The translations under genes and the position numbers were made by a program. Positions 1-31,590 of a stretch of DNA of 64,000 bases are shown here, in pieces (the stretch's first letter is position 1; every line of letters begins with the position of its first letter). Source of the stretch: Budorcas taxicolor (lineage: Eukaryota > Chordata > Mammalia > Artiodactyla > Bovidae); NCBI RefSeq assembly GCF_023091745.1, contig NC_068926.1, positions 70,368,001 through 70,432,000 on the forward strand, given 5' to 3'. The notes under the pieces are model-generated. The model saw only the letters and a list, made by a program, of their open reading frames with translations, had not been told where the DNA came from and did not search any database.

Positions 1-926
1 CTGAACTGAATGGACTGTAGCCTACTAGGCTCCTCTGTCCATGGGATTCTCCAGTCAAGAATACTGGAGTGGGAAGCCATTCTCTTCTCCAGGGGATCTT
101 CCCAACCCAGGGATCAAACCCAGATCTCCCACGTTGGCAGGTGGATTCTTTACCACTGAGCCACCTGGAAAGCCCTAAGTTACAATGATTCATGGTTTAT
201 TTTAGAAATATAAATGTGAAAGTAGGCGTTTATGGACTCCAGAACCAAGATGGGAGGAGATGTCGTAAGAAAACCATAGTTGTCTTGTGTCTGAGATAAT
301 GCCTGTTATGCATGTGGCTTTTTTTTTAGGCGGTGAGAAGGGATTAAGTGTGTGCATTCGCAAGATTAACAAATCTTCAAAATGTGTGAAGAGTTGACAT
401 GGTCCCCCCTGTTTAGTTGTGCTCAACAGTAACACAGGCCTAATTTTCAGAGTGTGCTTCTGGTGGTCTGTTTAATAAAAACTGAGGAAAAGCTCTGTCC
501 CAGAGAGTTGAAAGCATGGTGTTCACGGATGGAGTGACTCAAACCCTGTCACTTGTCTTTTCAAAGGAATATGTAAACCCTAAGCTGTGCCAAGATACTT
601 TTATTTTCATTTATTTTTGGCTGTACTGTGTGACGTGCAGGATCTTAGTTCCTCCACAAGGGATTGAACCCACATCCTCTGCATCTTAACCACTGGACCC
701 CCAAGATGCTTTTAAACTTGAGCTATTTTCTGATTTTCAGTGGCAGCTGGCAGTCATTCCAGACAGTGAATGAAATTAAGGGCACCACACAAGGTGTGAG
801 GAGAAACAAAGGGAAAAGCGTGTTTCAGAGACGACGGCCGCAGAGCAGCCTTCGGCTCGTCGTGGCTGACGCGGGTCCTTCCCCGGGCTCTGAGCAGAAC
901 CGCCTGTGTGTGTTTCCTCCTCTCAG

Positions 927-20411
<19,485 letters not shown>

Positions 20412-20745
20412 CGGGCGGGGGCTGGGGCTGGCGTCCCCCTGCCCGTGAGACTCGTGGTGGGGACAGTTGGGCAGGCTCAGTGGGGGGGGCTGTGGGGGTG
20501 CTTGTCCCCTACCAGTGTCCATCCTCTTCCCGGAGGGAAGCTGCAGGAGCCGCTGTGCCCCGGGAGCGGGCAAGAGGGCGGCCCCGTGAGCATCCGCAGT
20601 CTGTTGGAGTGGGATCTGCCTCTTCCCGCCCAGGAGGAGTGCTCACAGGATGTAGAATTTTGTGAAATAATGTACCATAAGCTCACACAGCTGTATATAC
20701 CTGTACAGAGCAGAAATGGGAATAAAGTGCCCCGCGTGGCATCTC
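20412..20745 (+). other. DEPDC5: DEPDC5 3'UTR
   Basis: Untranslated tail running from the TGA to about 20 bp past the AATAAA at 20721-20726. A short GTATATACCTGTACAG segment precedes the signal. The exact cleavage point is inferred. Confidence 0.8.
20721..20726 (+). terminator. DEPDC5: DEPDC5 polyadenylation signal
   Basis: Canonical AATAAA 310 bp after the stop codon, followed by a GTG-containing stretch. Confidence 0.85.
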
Positions 20746-21662
20746 GGTCCCCAGCCCGGTCCCCGGCGGCAGCTACCCCGTCCTGGGCCGGGTGGTCATG
20801 GGCCAGGTGGTCATGCCCCGTCGCCGGGGCCCAGGAGGCTGATGACCTGGCCGCGGACGCTGGGGAGGACTCCAGAATCCACCTGGGGCGTGTGGCTGTG
20901 AGTTCACTGAAAGTTGTCTCTGAGCTGAGAAGGGAAAGAAGGGCCTCCTGGCTCCCGCCCATCAGGAACAGGGTGGTGGTCCGAGGCTGGGAGTTCTGGT
21001 GACGTTTCCCAGCTCGGTGATTGCACCAGGGGCAGGGGGTGCCCCCAATACACCTGAGCGGCACCCGTCAGCCTCCCGGATGTAGAAATGAGCCTGAGGT
21101 GAAGAACCACACGGGGGTGGGATGCGGAAAACGTGATGGGGAAAGAAATGCATCCCGTTACTGAAGCATCAAGAATTCAGCCAGCGGGGCTTCAGAGCAG
21201 AAGGGGCCGCCTTAGTCCCAGCCGTGGTTCCTTAAGGCTCCTGTGCCCAGGAGCGCCTTAAATTGCGGGCCCCACAGCCTCCCTTGGAGATTCTGGTTTG
21301 GGGGCTCTGGACTCTGCACTGTAAACGGCGCTCAAGTGACCCAGCTCTCGATGGCCCATTTGGGAAGCCACTGCCGCCAGACCCCTCCTCTGGGCTTCTT
21401 CTCGCTTACCTCACCTGCAGCCCCAACCCACCTGGAAATCTGGTTCTCAGACCAAAGCAGAGCAAAGGTCACACCCCGGAAGGCAGAGAACTCGGGAGCA
21501 GGGTGAATGACAAGGGACGCCTCGGTGGCAGTAGGGGAGGATGGAGAGCCCCAGGGACCGCCCAGGGCATGGGGCCCCGAAGGCACAGGACCCCCGAAGG
21601 CTGGGCCAACACTGCCAAGCTCTACGTTAGAGAGGCACAGAAGCCCGTCTCCCGTTCGTAGG
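20746..21662. other. intergenic, no element seen
   Basis: GC-rich unique-looking sequence directly after DEPDC5. Its open frames lack any recognisable protein family and overlap on both strands. Confidence 0.6.
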
Positions 21663-21882
21663 AGAGTGAAGTGAAAGTTGGTCAGTCATGTCTGACTCCT
21701 CTGACCCCCCACGGACTGTAGCCCACCAGGCTCCTCTGTCCACGGAATCTCCAGGCAAAGGAATCCTGGAGTGGGTTGCCATTCGCTCCTGCACCGGGTC
21801 TTTCCGACCCAGGGATGGAACCCGGGTCTCCTGCATTACAGGCAGATTCTTTACTGTCTGAGCCACCAGGGGGAAGCCCGTT
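21663..21882 (-). mobile_element. Bov-tA SINE
   Basis: Reversed Bov-tA starting at GTGAAGTGAAAGTTGGTCAG and ending at GAGCCACCAGGGGGAAGCCC. Confidence 0.92.
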
Positions 21883-22142
21883 TGTAGGAAGAGACCCATC
21901 AAAACAAGATGGAAGGTTTGGGTAGTACAAGAAACAAGCATATGATACAGATCTGAGACACTGAGGCTTTGCTCACGTGCAGGGAGTGGGGGAGAAGACA
22001 GCAGAGACCAGTTACAGGCCTCCGGTTACCTGGAAGACTTGAGGTGCGTGAAATAATAGCAGTTGTGCCATTTCTTGCGCGTTCCTGTGTCCTGGACAGT
22101 GTAGCGCACTTGCCGTGCCTCTCCATCTTGTAATCTTCTCAA

Positions 22143-22232
22143 CAGCTGTCACGACCAGATGAGGGGAGGAGCCCCGAGGCCACACACCCAGGCCATACAG
22201 CTGACCGAGGCTGGAATCAGGTCTGTGGGACC
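22143..22232 (-). repeat. MIR fragment
   Basis: GACCAGATGAGGGGAGGAGC and CATACAGCTGACCGAGGCTG match an inverted MIR. Confidence 0.5.
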
Positions 22233-22919
22233 CGGAGCCCAGCCAGGCCCCATCCACTGCCCTGCGCCCCTTCCCTCCCCTCCCTGGGGAGCTAGGACAG
22301 GGAGGCGTCAGCCACTGTCCATCCTGGGGGCCCTCTGTGCTTGCTGACTTTTCCGCCGAGGTGCAGTGTGGGCTCTGGTGGGAAGGGGGCAGGGCCCTTC
22401 CTCTCCCCCAGGCGCCCCCGCTCTGGCCTGAAGCCCTTGACGTCAGCCTGCAAGCGCTCCAGGCAGCCCCTGGCCTTCAGGTTGGCCCCAGGCCTGGCCT
22501 GGAATGCAGGTGCCGAGAACTCAGTGCCCCCAGCCTGTGCATTTGACCTCTGCCCGCTTCTGTGGCTGCGGCAAGAGCCACCTGTTTCTCTGGATCCTCA
22601 CACCTGTGTTCCGAGAAGGAGCCCCCTTCCCTGGGGGTGGGAGAAGAAGGGGAGCTGCAGCGCCGTTCCCAGAGGTCCCTGGCGCTCTGAGCACTTCCTT
22701 CCTCGGCTTCGAGTCTGGGTGAAAGCCGAGGGCCTGCGGGACTCCAGACCTTCCCTTCTCACCCGGCAGGAAGCCAAGCGCTGAGAGGGTTGGTGTCCCC
22801 CTCTCGGTCCTTCAGCAGCCTTGGTGGGAATGGAGTCGCTCGTCCCAGTTTGCTTATCCAGGCGTGGGGGACGGGAACGGAGCCTGGAGCGGCAGCCTGG
22901 GACGTGGTTTTCAGGGCAG

Positions 22920-23090
22920 CCCTTGTGTTTCCCTTTCGTGGTACTCGTGGCTTGCCTTTCCAGCTGCGTATACACTCTTTGAGAGCAGAGAGCAGACCTC
23001 CCTCACCGTGTACCCTCACTGCGGGTGCCCACCCCACACGGTGCTCATTTAGAATGGGTCGAGTTCATTCGTTCAGCCAACATTTAGGCA
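22920..23090 (+). repeat. L2 fragment
   Basis: TACACTCTTTGAGAGCAGAG followed by CCGTGTACCCTCACTGCG and a GAGTTCATTCGTTCAGCCAA end are typical of L2 3' sequence. Confidence 0.5.
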
Positions 23091-24059
23091 AAGCTGGACC
23101 AAGACGGCCTTGCGCTCTTGGTGGAGGGCAGCAGATGCATAAAGCATGACAGAAATAGAAGAAGGGCCGTAATTCTGTACAGGGGAGCTGGGCAAGGGCC
23201 GTTGTGCCCGTCCAGAAGTTCTGACTTGAATGTGCCCAGAGGTTACCACCAGCCGGTTGGAAACTTGGGAAGGGAAGGAAAGAAGGCAGAAGAAAGGTAA
23301 CCCCGACCCCTCCAAGCCGGTGTGCGTCCACTGTCCGGGTGCGGGGGCCTGAGGACAGCACCCCCACCCTCAACCCTGCTCCTCAGGGAAGTGGCGGGAC
23401 TCAGCCTGGGTTACTGAGCGCACACACAGAGAGGAAGGGCTGGACTCAGGATTCTCCACTCCAGGGTGGAGACGTGGGAGACGGCAGCCCGCAGACAGCG
23501 GCTTCCAGGGCGGGGCGGCCACGTTCTGGGAGCATGGAGGACAGGACTGCGAGCCTGGACTCCCGCACAGGGACGCGGGCCGGGTTCCGGGCTCCCCAGG
23601 GCCTGACCGCCGCACTGGCCGCCGTTGGCGGTTGGTGCTGGGAGGATGAGAACACTCCAGGGTGGTCTAACAAAGGATGTGTCTTGCCTCAAAGCAGAAG
23701 TGAAATGGGACACACTTCCCCTTGCGAGACAAGAAGCAAGTCAGCCCACCCCCTCACCACCACCTCCTGCAGGAGTGGGAGTCTGGCTGCCACCGCTGGG
23801 GTCTGAGACTCGAGGGGACGACAGAGAGGAGCCGGCCTGGTGTGGGGACCCACACAGGGAGCTGGGGTCCACCTCCCACTGTGCTCGCTGCCTCGGGCAG
23901 CTTCCTTGTGACTGGAAGATGCTATTTCTACCCAGTTTTATGATTTAGGCTCTAAGGGGGTTGGTGTCCCGGCAGAGCCACAGACAGCCGGTCGCTGCAG
24001 GAGGGAGGTGTGTGTGGTTTATTCGCTCTTTCACTGTTAACACATTCAGCTTTCACTTT

Positions 24060-24130
24060 CCCATCCATCATTACATTTAGACCCATCTATGTGCCAGGCT
24101 TTGAGTGGATACAGGAGGGAGAAGAGCACC
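24060..24130 (+). repeat. L2 fragment
   Basis: CATCTATGTGCCAGGCTTTG followed by GATACAGGAGGGAGAAGAGC resembles the L2 3' region. Confidence 0.45.
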
Positions 24131-24511
24131 ATCAAAGGCCACACAAATACATACGGTGATGGCTGTGAAATAAATACAGGCGGAGAAAACTCTCCAAAGG
24201 CCATGGAGAGGCCACCGTGTGAGGTCTGACAGACACCTGACCGAGAATGGGACTCATGGAGGCTCCTCCGTGGAGGCCTGGTGGATGGCAGGGCTTGCAA
24301 AAGGCAGGGACAGTACACAGGGGGGCTCCTGGCTGGAGGAGGCTTGAGACCCTGTGACCAAAAGAAGCTTCAGGGGTAGTGGGGCACGATGTCGTCGCAG
24401 AGGCTGGATCACACAGGACCTTGCAGGCTTCACAAATGTTCTACCTGTCTGGTGCATCTTCCAGGGGTATGGTGGAGGCTGGGGGAACTTGGACCTCCCC
24501 CTGCCTCAGTT

Positions 24512-24571
24512 TCCTCATCTTTTCAGTAGGAACATGTCCTCAGTGTCCTCATCTTTTCAGTAGGAACATGT
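24512..24571 (+). repeat. 34-bp tandem duplication (1.8 copies)
   Basis: A 26-bp string beginning TCCTCATCTTTTCAGTAGGA occurs identically at 24512-24537 and 24546-24571, a 34-bp period. It lies in MIR-like sequence. Confidence 0.9.
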
Positions 24572-25933
24572 TCACTAGCCTTGCAGGGGTTTGGCAAGCC
24601 CTTACATAGAGCACTGGCCCGGCGTCTGGCACGGCGGAGGTGCCCCCTAAGTGGAGTCATTAGTCTAATTGTGACTGAGCTGGGCCAGGAATCCAGGCTC
24701 CAGTGGCTGCAGTTTCTGCCTCCCCCACCCGCCCTCCCCCCGGGTGCTTCCAGGAGACACGGAGTCAGGAGCCGTCATCGGGCTGAACACACTGGCCCGA
24801 GCTCCAGCTTGCTCTCTGCTAAAGCGTTTCCCTGCTGTCACATCACTGCCCTTTGCCAGTCACGCTAATGACGCCTGGAAAGTGGCGCTGGTGCACAGCC
24901 ACAGCCGGATCAGAAGCCCATGTCCCCTCCCTCCTCCTAGTCCCCGTGGCGCCCCAGGCAGGATCCAGCAGATGACTGGCTAGCCGGTCTCTGCAGACAC
25001 CCGATTCCTGCCGTGGCAGCCACGTGCCTGCAGGTGAGCGGCAGGGGTGACGCAGAGCCCGCAGCCCCGGGCCTGAGTGCAGCAGGACTGCATTATCCTG
25101 CAAGGGTAGAGGCACCTGGAACCCCTCTCTTCTGATTCAGGGAAGGAATCTCCCTAGAGGGGGAAAGGAGCTGGCCCGGAGGCACGCATGCCGGGAGCCG
25201 TGCGGGTGCTCTACTCGCTACCTGGCTCCTTTCCAGCAACAACCCCTCATGCTGGGGACCACTGGCCACTTTCACAGATAAGGACCCTCTGGGGGGTCGG
25301 GGTTACCCAGCTGACAAGTGGGAGAGTCTGGATTCTAATCCAGGTCACCACGATCTTGCTTTGGCACCCGACCCTTGGCTGGTGACCCTTTGGGCTGGGT
25401 TTTGCTATATTTTTGTATTTCATCTGACGTAAGCCGGACTGTAGGAGGCCTGGAAGCAAGGTTGGCAAGGTTGAGCTTCGGTTTCTTCATCCGGCAAGGG
25501 GCCACAGGCTGGAAGCACCTCAAGTGCTGGGTGGGGGTGGGGCTGGGTCCCCCCTTTCTGGTTCAGAGAGGAAGCCTAGGTCTGGAGGTGAAGGGCAGCT
25601 TGCCCAAGGGTACAGGGGTGGTTGGTGCAGAACCCGGGTCGGGTGGGCTTTCCTTGTGTCTCCTTTGTGACCTCCCTTGTTGGCCTCTGGGCTGTTGTCC
25701 AAGCTTTTCCCATTGGAGAATCCCAGCCCAGGCACCCTCGACCTCCTTTCTGCGTCTCATTCCTCTGGCGACCTGGTCCTGTAATTCTGACCACCATCAA
25801 CATGCCTGTGAGTCTCCACTTGAGGCCTCTAGCCTTGACTCTGAACTCCAACCTGTCTGTCCAGTTGCCTGCTTGGCCCTCCCTAGAGACCTGAGAGCGT
25901 AACGAACTGGATGTGTCCATAACACAGCTCTTA

Positions 25934-26056
25934 GGAATTCCCTGCTGGCCCAGTGGTTAGGACTCTGCGCTTTCACTGCCAGGGGCCTGGGTTCTATCCC
26001 TGGTCAGGGATACCCCACAGACCATGCGGTGTGACCAAAAAACAAAAACAAGAAAC
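25934..26056 (+). mobile_element. CHR-type SINE
   Basis: Forward SINE from GGAATTCCCTGCTGGCCCAG through GGGTTCTATCCCTGGTCAGG to an AAAACAAAAACAAG tail. Confidence 0.88.
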
Positions 26057-26145
26057 AGGCCTTGGTTTAGCTGCATCCTCCCTGCTACCACCTAAACCTG
26101 CTCCTGCCACAGTTGTGCTGGTTTTAGTCACTGTACCATCATCTG

Positions 26146-26459
26146 CAGTCCATCCTAAAGGAGATCAACCCTGAATGTTCACTGGAAGGACTGATGCCGA
26201 AGCTGAAGCTCCAACACTTTGGCCACCTGATGAAAAGAGTCGACTCATTGGAAAAGACCCTGAAGCTGGGAAAGATTGAGGGCAGGAGGAGAAGGGGACG
26301 ACAGATGAGGAGACGGTTAGATAGCATCACTGACTCAATGGACATGAATTTGAGCAAACTCCAGGAGACAGTGGAGGACAGAGGAGGGTGGCGTGCTGCA
26401 GTCCATGGGGTCGCAAAGAGTTGTACACAGCTTAACAACTGAATGACAGCAACAACCAC
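26146..26459 (+). mobile_element. BovB (RTE LINE) 3' fragment
   Basis: Forward 3' end of BovB covering the last part of ORF2 (a GRRRRGRQ-like motif) and the 3' tail GACAGCAACAACCACC. CATCTGC at both edges (26140-26146 and 26460-26466) may be a target-site duplication. Frame 26194-26442 is part of the element, not a host gene. Confidence 0.85.
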
Positions 26460-26469
26460 CATCTGCCCA

Positions 26470-27090
26470 GTTTTCAGGCTGAAAGCCTTGCAGTTATCTT
26501 TTATTTCCTTCTCTCCACCCCCACATCTAATCCATTAGCAAAAATGTACTGTGACCCTTCCCACCTCCACCTTTATCTGAAGCAGCAGCCCCTGGCTGGT
26601 TTTCCTGCATCCCCAAGGAGTTGGAATCCCAACTCCTTGCCATGACCCACACGGCAATATGGGGCCTGGGTTTCTGGATGCTTCTTTCACCTGCTCTTCC
26701 TCACTCTGAAAGATGCAGTGCCTCCTCTTTCTGCTGCATGGATGCCCCAAGGTTGCCCCTGCCTCAGCCCCTTTGCACGACTCTCCCCTCTTCTTGGGAT
26801 CCTCCTCCCAGGATCGTGGCTCTGTTGCCTCCTCATTGTTGGTGTAAGCTGTCGCCCTCCCTGACTCCCGTGTCTAGAGAAACACCTCGCCCTGCCCGCC
26901 ACTGCCCGTTGTGCCCCCGTCATCTCCCCTCGCAGCCCCTGATGCCACCGGAATCCCCCGCATCACTGGCCCACGCGCGCACTGTCTCCTCTCCTCAGTG
27001 GGATGTAAGCTTGGGGACTGTTTTCCATTCCTGCCTCAGTACTTATAGTAACAAGGTGCCTGGCATGCAGTAGGTGCTCAGTGAGTGCCC
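26470..27090 (+). repeat. L2 3' portion
   Basis: GCCTCAGCCCCTTTGCACGA, TGTAAGCTTGGGGACTG and GGCATGCAGTAGGTGCTCAG are successive landmarks of a forward L2 element. Frame 26621-27073 reads through it. Confidence 0.6.
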
Positions 27091-27259
27091 GATCGCAGAA
27101 CCCAACACAAGGGCCTGAGTTTCACGTCAGGTTCATCCTGGGTTGCTGTTCCCAGACTCTCCTGCAAGACGGCACTCCCCTGTCCTTTGCTCTCTTTACT
27201 GCAGTCATTTCTTAAGGTGCCCAGAGGTCGCTCAGTTACCTGCCTGCTCTACCCCCTGC

Positions 27260-27352
27260 AAGCTTTGTGACCTTGGACAAGTACTTAATCTCTCTGGGCC
27301 TCGGTTTTGCGGGCTGTAAAGTGAGAGTAGTAACTGCCCACCTCATAGGTGA
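27260..27352 (+). repeat. MIR fragment
   Basis: TTTGTGACCTTGGACAAGTA and TTAATCTCTCTGGGCCTCGG match the forward MIR core. Confidence 0.7.
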
Positions 27353-27353
27353 A

Positions 27354-27499
27354 TGTGTGTGTGTGTGTGTGTGCACACACATGCATGTACTCAGTTGTGT
27401 CCAACTATTTGCAACCCCATGGGCTGTACCGCCAGGCTCCTCTGTCCATGGAATTTTCCAGGCAAGAATACTAGAGTAGGGTGCCATTTCCTTCTCCAC
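27354..27499 (-). mobile_element. truncated Bov-tA SINE with (TG)n tail
   Basis: A (TG)n tract at 27354-27373 leads into GTACTCAGTTGTGTCCAACT and stops at CATTTCCTTCTCCAC, so the tRNA-like part is missing. Confidence 0.85.
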
Positions 27500-27770
27500 T
27501 GTTACCTCTACTGAGATTTTCACCACCATTGGCACCAGTTTGATTCTTGAAAGACACGACTCTTGTTTCCTCTCTGCCTCCAGGTAATAACACTTACCTG
27601 GCCAATTTGCCTGCGTGGCACCTTCCGGGGGCTTCATATTCCACTTGGGAAGAGACCAAACCCCTGGGAGCAGCCTGGCAGGCCCACCTCCCTCTGCAGC
27701 CTCACCTTGCACAACTTTCCCTCTTGTTCAACCCTCTGCCCGATCACAGAACCTCATGTTAATTCTTCTT

Positions 27771-27966
27771 TATTTTTTCAAGTATTTATTTGGTTGCATG
27801 GGGCTTAATTGCAGCATGTGGGATATTTCATGGTGGCATGCAGACTCCCTAGTTGCGTTGCACTGGCTTAGTTGCTCTGTGGCATGCGAGATCTTAGTTC
27901 CCCAACCAGGGATTGAACCTGAGTTGCAAGGTGGATTCTTAACCACTGGGCCACCACGTCAGTTCT
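27771..27966 (-). mobile_element. CHR-type SINE (long form)
   Basis: Reversed element from TTTTTTCAAGTATTTATTTG to GGGCCACCACGTCAGTTC, with GATCTTAGTTCCCCAACCAG in the middle. Confidence 0.88.
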
Positions 27967-27999
27967 TGGTTCAACTGCTGCTTGTCCCATGCCAGGCAC

Positions 28000-28280
28000 T
28001 CTGCCCAGAATGACCTTTTTCCCCTCTTGCCCCTGCTTATGGCTTCCTCACTTGGTCGTGGCCCTTCAGCCTCCCGAGCCCCCTGGCAGGGGGTCCCTCC
28101 TGCACCCCTCCACCCTGGCACGAGCAGTCTTCTCTCCCACCCTTGTCACAGCCGTGAGCAGGCACGCACGCCTGCCCTGGGGTGTGCACCTTTCCTGCGA
28201 GACCCTAAGTTCCCCGAGAGCAGAGAGGCCGTCATCCTCTGTCACCTCTGTACTCATGGTGTTTGCACGCGGTAAATATT
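28000..28280 (+). repeat. L2 3' fragment
   Basis: CCTAAGTTCCCCGAGAGCAG and a TGTTTGCACGCGGTAAATAT end are L2-like landmarks. Confidence 0.5.
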
Positions 28281-29344
28281 AAGGGAAGGAGTGGGGAGAC
28301 AGCCTTTGGATTGCACACACAACAGCCCCGAGAGAAAAATCTTCTGCCTTTGCAGAACTAACCGGCCTCTCTCACCAGCCTCCGGCCACAGAGCAGGAAC
28401 AGCCCTCCTGACTTCCAGGAGGGTCCACCTGCTCGCAGCGGGGCCAGGGGCAGCCCCTGCTTGCAGGCTGCCTTCTTCCACACTGTGCCCACAAGGTCGC
28501 AGGCATTGGGAGAGCCTTTGCTCAGCGAGGCCAAGGTAGAAACGGGACACGAAGCAGCGACTCTATGGGGAAGTCCGTCTGGCTCCCTGAGCTTGGCCGG
28601 CTCACGGCCAGATGTCCAGCTCTTCCTTCCCTCTCGAAACAGGGCGACTCTGGGGTCCCGATGCCCTTGTTTTTCTGGCTGATGGTGTTTCCTTCGATTG
28701 CTTGGACCAGAGGTCCTTGCAGGCCCCAGCCCTGGGCTGGTCCCCCCCACCCCAAGTCTGAGCCAGAATGTGCCAAAATGAGAAAAATCGGGACACTACA
28801 GGGAGTTCTTGTAAAGCTAAATTAATCCTCAGATTGTCTGCCCTCCTTTTTTTGTGTGTCAAGATGCCCTTTCTTTTATGAAACAAGGGTGATGGAGGTT
28901 GAGATAGGTTTTCTTTCCATCTTTTTTTTTTCCCTCTTAATGTCACCACTTGTCAAATTACCTACTTAATTTTCTTTTGAATTTCCTTTGGTCCGTGGAC
29001 AGCAGCTGAGTGGGGGTGAATGCTCTCTTTACTCTGCAGCCCCTCCATGGAGAGGATGAAATGCAGGGGAGACACAGGAGCCGCTGTGAATTATTGACGG
29101 GCTGCCGTGTGGAACACTCTTGTTCTGGTTGCATCCCGGGGTCACTGGGGAGCAGTTTCAGATGGCCATGTCCTGGGCTTAGAATAGTGTCTGACAGGCA
29201 ATTATTCAACCACAGAGAGGGCCACCCCGTCACAGTTGTCCAGGCACAGCTGGGGCGGCTCCATTAGGGGCTGGTAGAGAAAATATTCTGACCAGGGTCG
29301 GGCTGTGGGGACCAGTTAAGAATCTTTGTCTGAGATTTGACCTG
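28281..29344. other. intergenic, no element seen
   Basis: Unique-looking stretch. A run of T residues near 28921-28931 is the only simple feature. No supportable coding region on either strand. Confidence 0.55.
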
Positions 29345-29440
29345 CTTCCAGCACTAGTTCCCCATTTTACTACCTGTGTGACCTTGGGCAAGTCCGATTC
29401 CTATTTAAAATGGGGGTAATCATTGTCACCCTCAGGGTCC
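29345..29440 (+). repeat. MIR fragment
   Basis: CTACCTGTGTGACCTTGGGC and AAAATGGGGGTAATCATTGT match the forward MIR core. Confidence 0.7.
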
Positions 29441-29520
29441 CATGAGGTTTCAAAGGGGGAGTGAGACCTTCCAGGAGGGTGAATCCTGCCCCCAGGGAGC
29501 TTATTTAGAGTCTGGTAGAG

Positions 29521-29570
29521 GGCAGGAGTCGGACCGACTGAAGCGACTTAGCAGCAGCAGCAGCAGACAG
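29521..29570 (+). repeat. SINE tail remnant with (CAG)n
   Basis: GAGTCGGACCGACTGAAGCG is followed by ACTTAGCAGCAGCAGCAGCA, the terminal part of a ruminant SINE and its CAG microsatellite. Confidence 0.75.
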
Positions 29571-29774
29571 CAAGGGCCTCGCAGAGAAAGGATCACGTGG
29601 AGCAGTTTGCCGACAAAGCCCTGCAAGAGGGGCCCAGACGGCTGAGCCGGGGGCGCTTCTGAGGATGGGTGATCAGGGGAGGAGGCAACACACACACTGA
29701 GCCTGGAGACACTCCCCAGGCTGGACAAGTAGAGAGGAGCGAGAGGGCAGCTTCCCGGGAGGAACAGTCTGGTA

Positions 29775-29981
29775 CGTCTGTTGCTACTTGCTTAGTCATA
29801 TCTCTTTACCACCCCAAAGACTGTAGCCCACCAGGCTCCTCTGTCTGTGGAATTCTCCAGGCAAGAATACTGGAGTGGATAGCCATTCCTTTCTCCAGGG
29901 GATCTTCCCAACTCAGGCATGGAACCTGGATTCTCCTGCATTGCAGGCAGGTTCTTTATCGTCCGACCACCAGGGAAGCCC
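29775..29981 (-). mobile_element. Bov-tA SINE
   Basis: Reversed Bov-tA with GCCCACCAGGCTCCTCTGTC and the terminal CACCAGGGAAGCCC. Confidence 0.92.
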
Positions 29982-30115
29982 AAGTATGGGTCTAGTAAGT
30001 AGCTATTATTATTACCTAAATATCCAGGGCAGAGCAATCTCTTTCCCTGGGCCGTCACAGCTCTGTGGTCATATTCCTGGCGCATGAGAGATGCTTGGTG
30101 CATGTTGAATGAATG

Positions 30116-31379
30116 GGATTAGCTCACAATAGAGGGAGATATGATTAGATCTAAGTGACCTGGGGAAAGTGAGAGCATTCTTCCATCCAGTCATACACCT
30201 GTCCCTCATCCAACAATACCCACATCCATTCTTCCATCCGTATGTTTCAGGCAGAGAACAAGAAAAAGCCACTCAAAGCTCACATCAAGTGGGACAGGGC
30301 TTACAGATATGAATCAAATAATGACATGAAAAAGTATAAAACTGGGACTGTGAAGTGCTACATTCAGAGGGGTTCGTGGTGCCAGGAGAGTCCAAACCAG
30401 AGCGATTCGACCTATTCAGGGAGGTCAGAAAGTCTCCCCACGCAAGTGAGAACTCATGGGTGAGCTGCAGTATCTAGGGTTGGAAGTGTGTTGGGGGATG
30501 CTCCAGGCACAGAGGGCAGAGCTCAGGCCAGGGCAAGACGAAGTTGCAGGTGGGGTGTCAGCCTGTTGACACAGGGCCCCCAGGGCCTGTTTAGGATTTC
30601 AGTTTTCATCCATAGAGGCTCTAAGGAAGCATCAGGTGACATGATCAGATTGAAATTTTGTAAAGACTGTCTGGCTGTGGTTATAGAAAATGGAAGTAGG
30701 GGTGGGGCAAGCAGGTGTAAGAGCAGGAGGCCTGTGAGAAGCCGGGACATCACGATGGAACCTCGGGCTGGGAAGGGGTGGGGCAGGGGACGAGTGGGCG
30801 AGGAGGCCACTTAGGAGAAAAAGGGACGTGACTGGGCGATGTGTTTGGTGGGAAGAATGAGGGCGAGGGAGCTGCCTAGGATGATGCCTAGGTTTCTGGA
30901 TGGAGCTGTTGCCAGGCAACAGAGTGAAAGCAAGAAGAGAGCGGGGGAAGAGGTGGGACACACTTTCCCTTGCTGTTGTTATTATGTCTGTGTTTGCAAA
31001 ATAAGGATGTCGGGAGTGTGGGCGTGCGCCCCTCCCCGAACGAACGAACGCCTGCTCAGGGGTGGGAAGGCTGGTTTGAGGAGACTGCACGTGGCAGGCT
31101 GCAGAGCTGGGCTGGGGAGCTAGCTAGCCTTCCAGGCTTGGCTCTGCATCAGGGCAGCTGTGTGACCTGAGGGGGAAGCTTCACCTCTGTGGGCTTCGGC
31201 TCTACAATGGACAGGATCAGCACTCAGTGCAAACTCTTAGTTGAGGCATGTGGCATTTTAAGGGCATAAAGCAACCTGAGTCTTACTTGTGTCCACTGGC
31301 ATTATTTACAGGGCTCCCCCTTGGAAAGTTATTCCTTGCAGATCCCCTTTATCTCGAGCCTGAAGGTTAAAACAGCACC
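30116..31379. other. intergenic, little recognised
   Basis: Mostly unique-looking. A (CGAA)3 tract lies at 31037-31050 and a MIR-like CTGTGTGACCTGAGG near 31158. No gene supported. Confidence 0.5.
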
Positions 31380-31590
31380 AAGGGGACCTCCCTGGTGGTC
31401 AATGCCTAGGACTATGTGCTCCCAATGCAGGGGCCCCGGGTTCAATCCCTGCCCAGGGAACTCGATCCCACGTGCCTCAACTAAGAGTTTGCACCGAAGG
31501 CTGATCCTGCATACTGAGCCCACATGCTGCACCTAGGATCCAGCGCAGCCAAATACATAAATATTTACAAAACAAAAACAAAAAAATCAG
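31380..31590 (+). mobile_element. CHR-type SINE (long form)
   Basis: Forward element from GGGGACCTCCCTGGTGGTCA, with the CTCAACTAAGAGTTTGCACC block, to an AAAACAAAAACAAAAAAA tail. Confidence 0.9.

Larger units (their letters stand above)
21883..25933. other. intergenic DNA with sparse old repeats
   Basis: Contains MIR (22143-22232), L2 (22920-23090 and 24060-24130) and a 34-bp tandem duplication near 24.5 kb. Otherwise unique-looking, with no gene supported. Confidence 0.6.

Noticed and set aside
26621..27073. 150-codon open frame in intergenic DNA
   Set aside because: It runs through an L2 element and shows no recognisable protein features.
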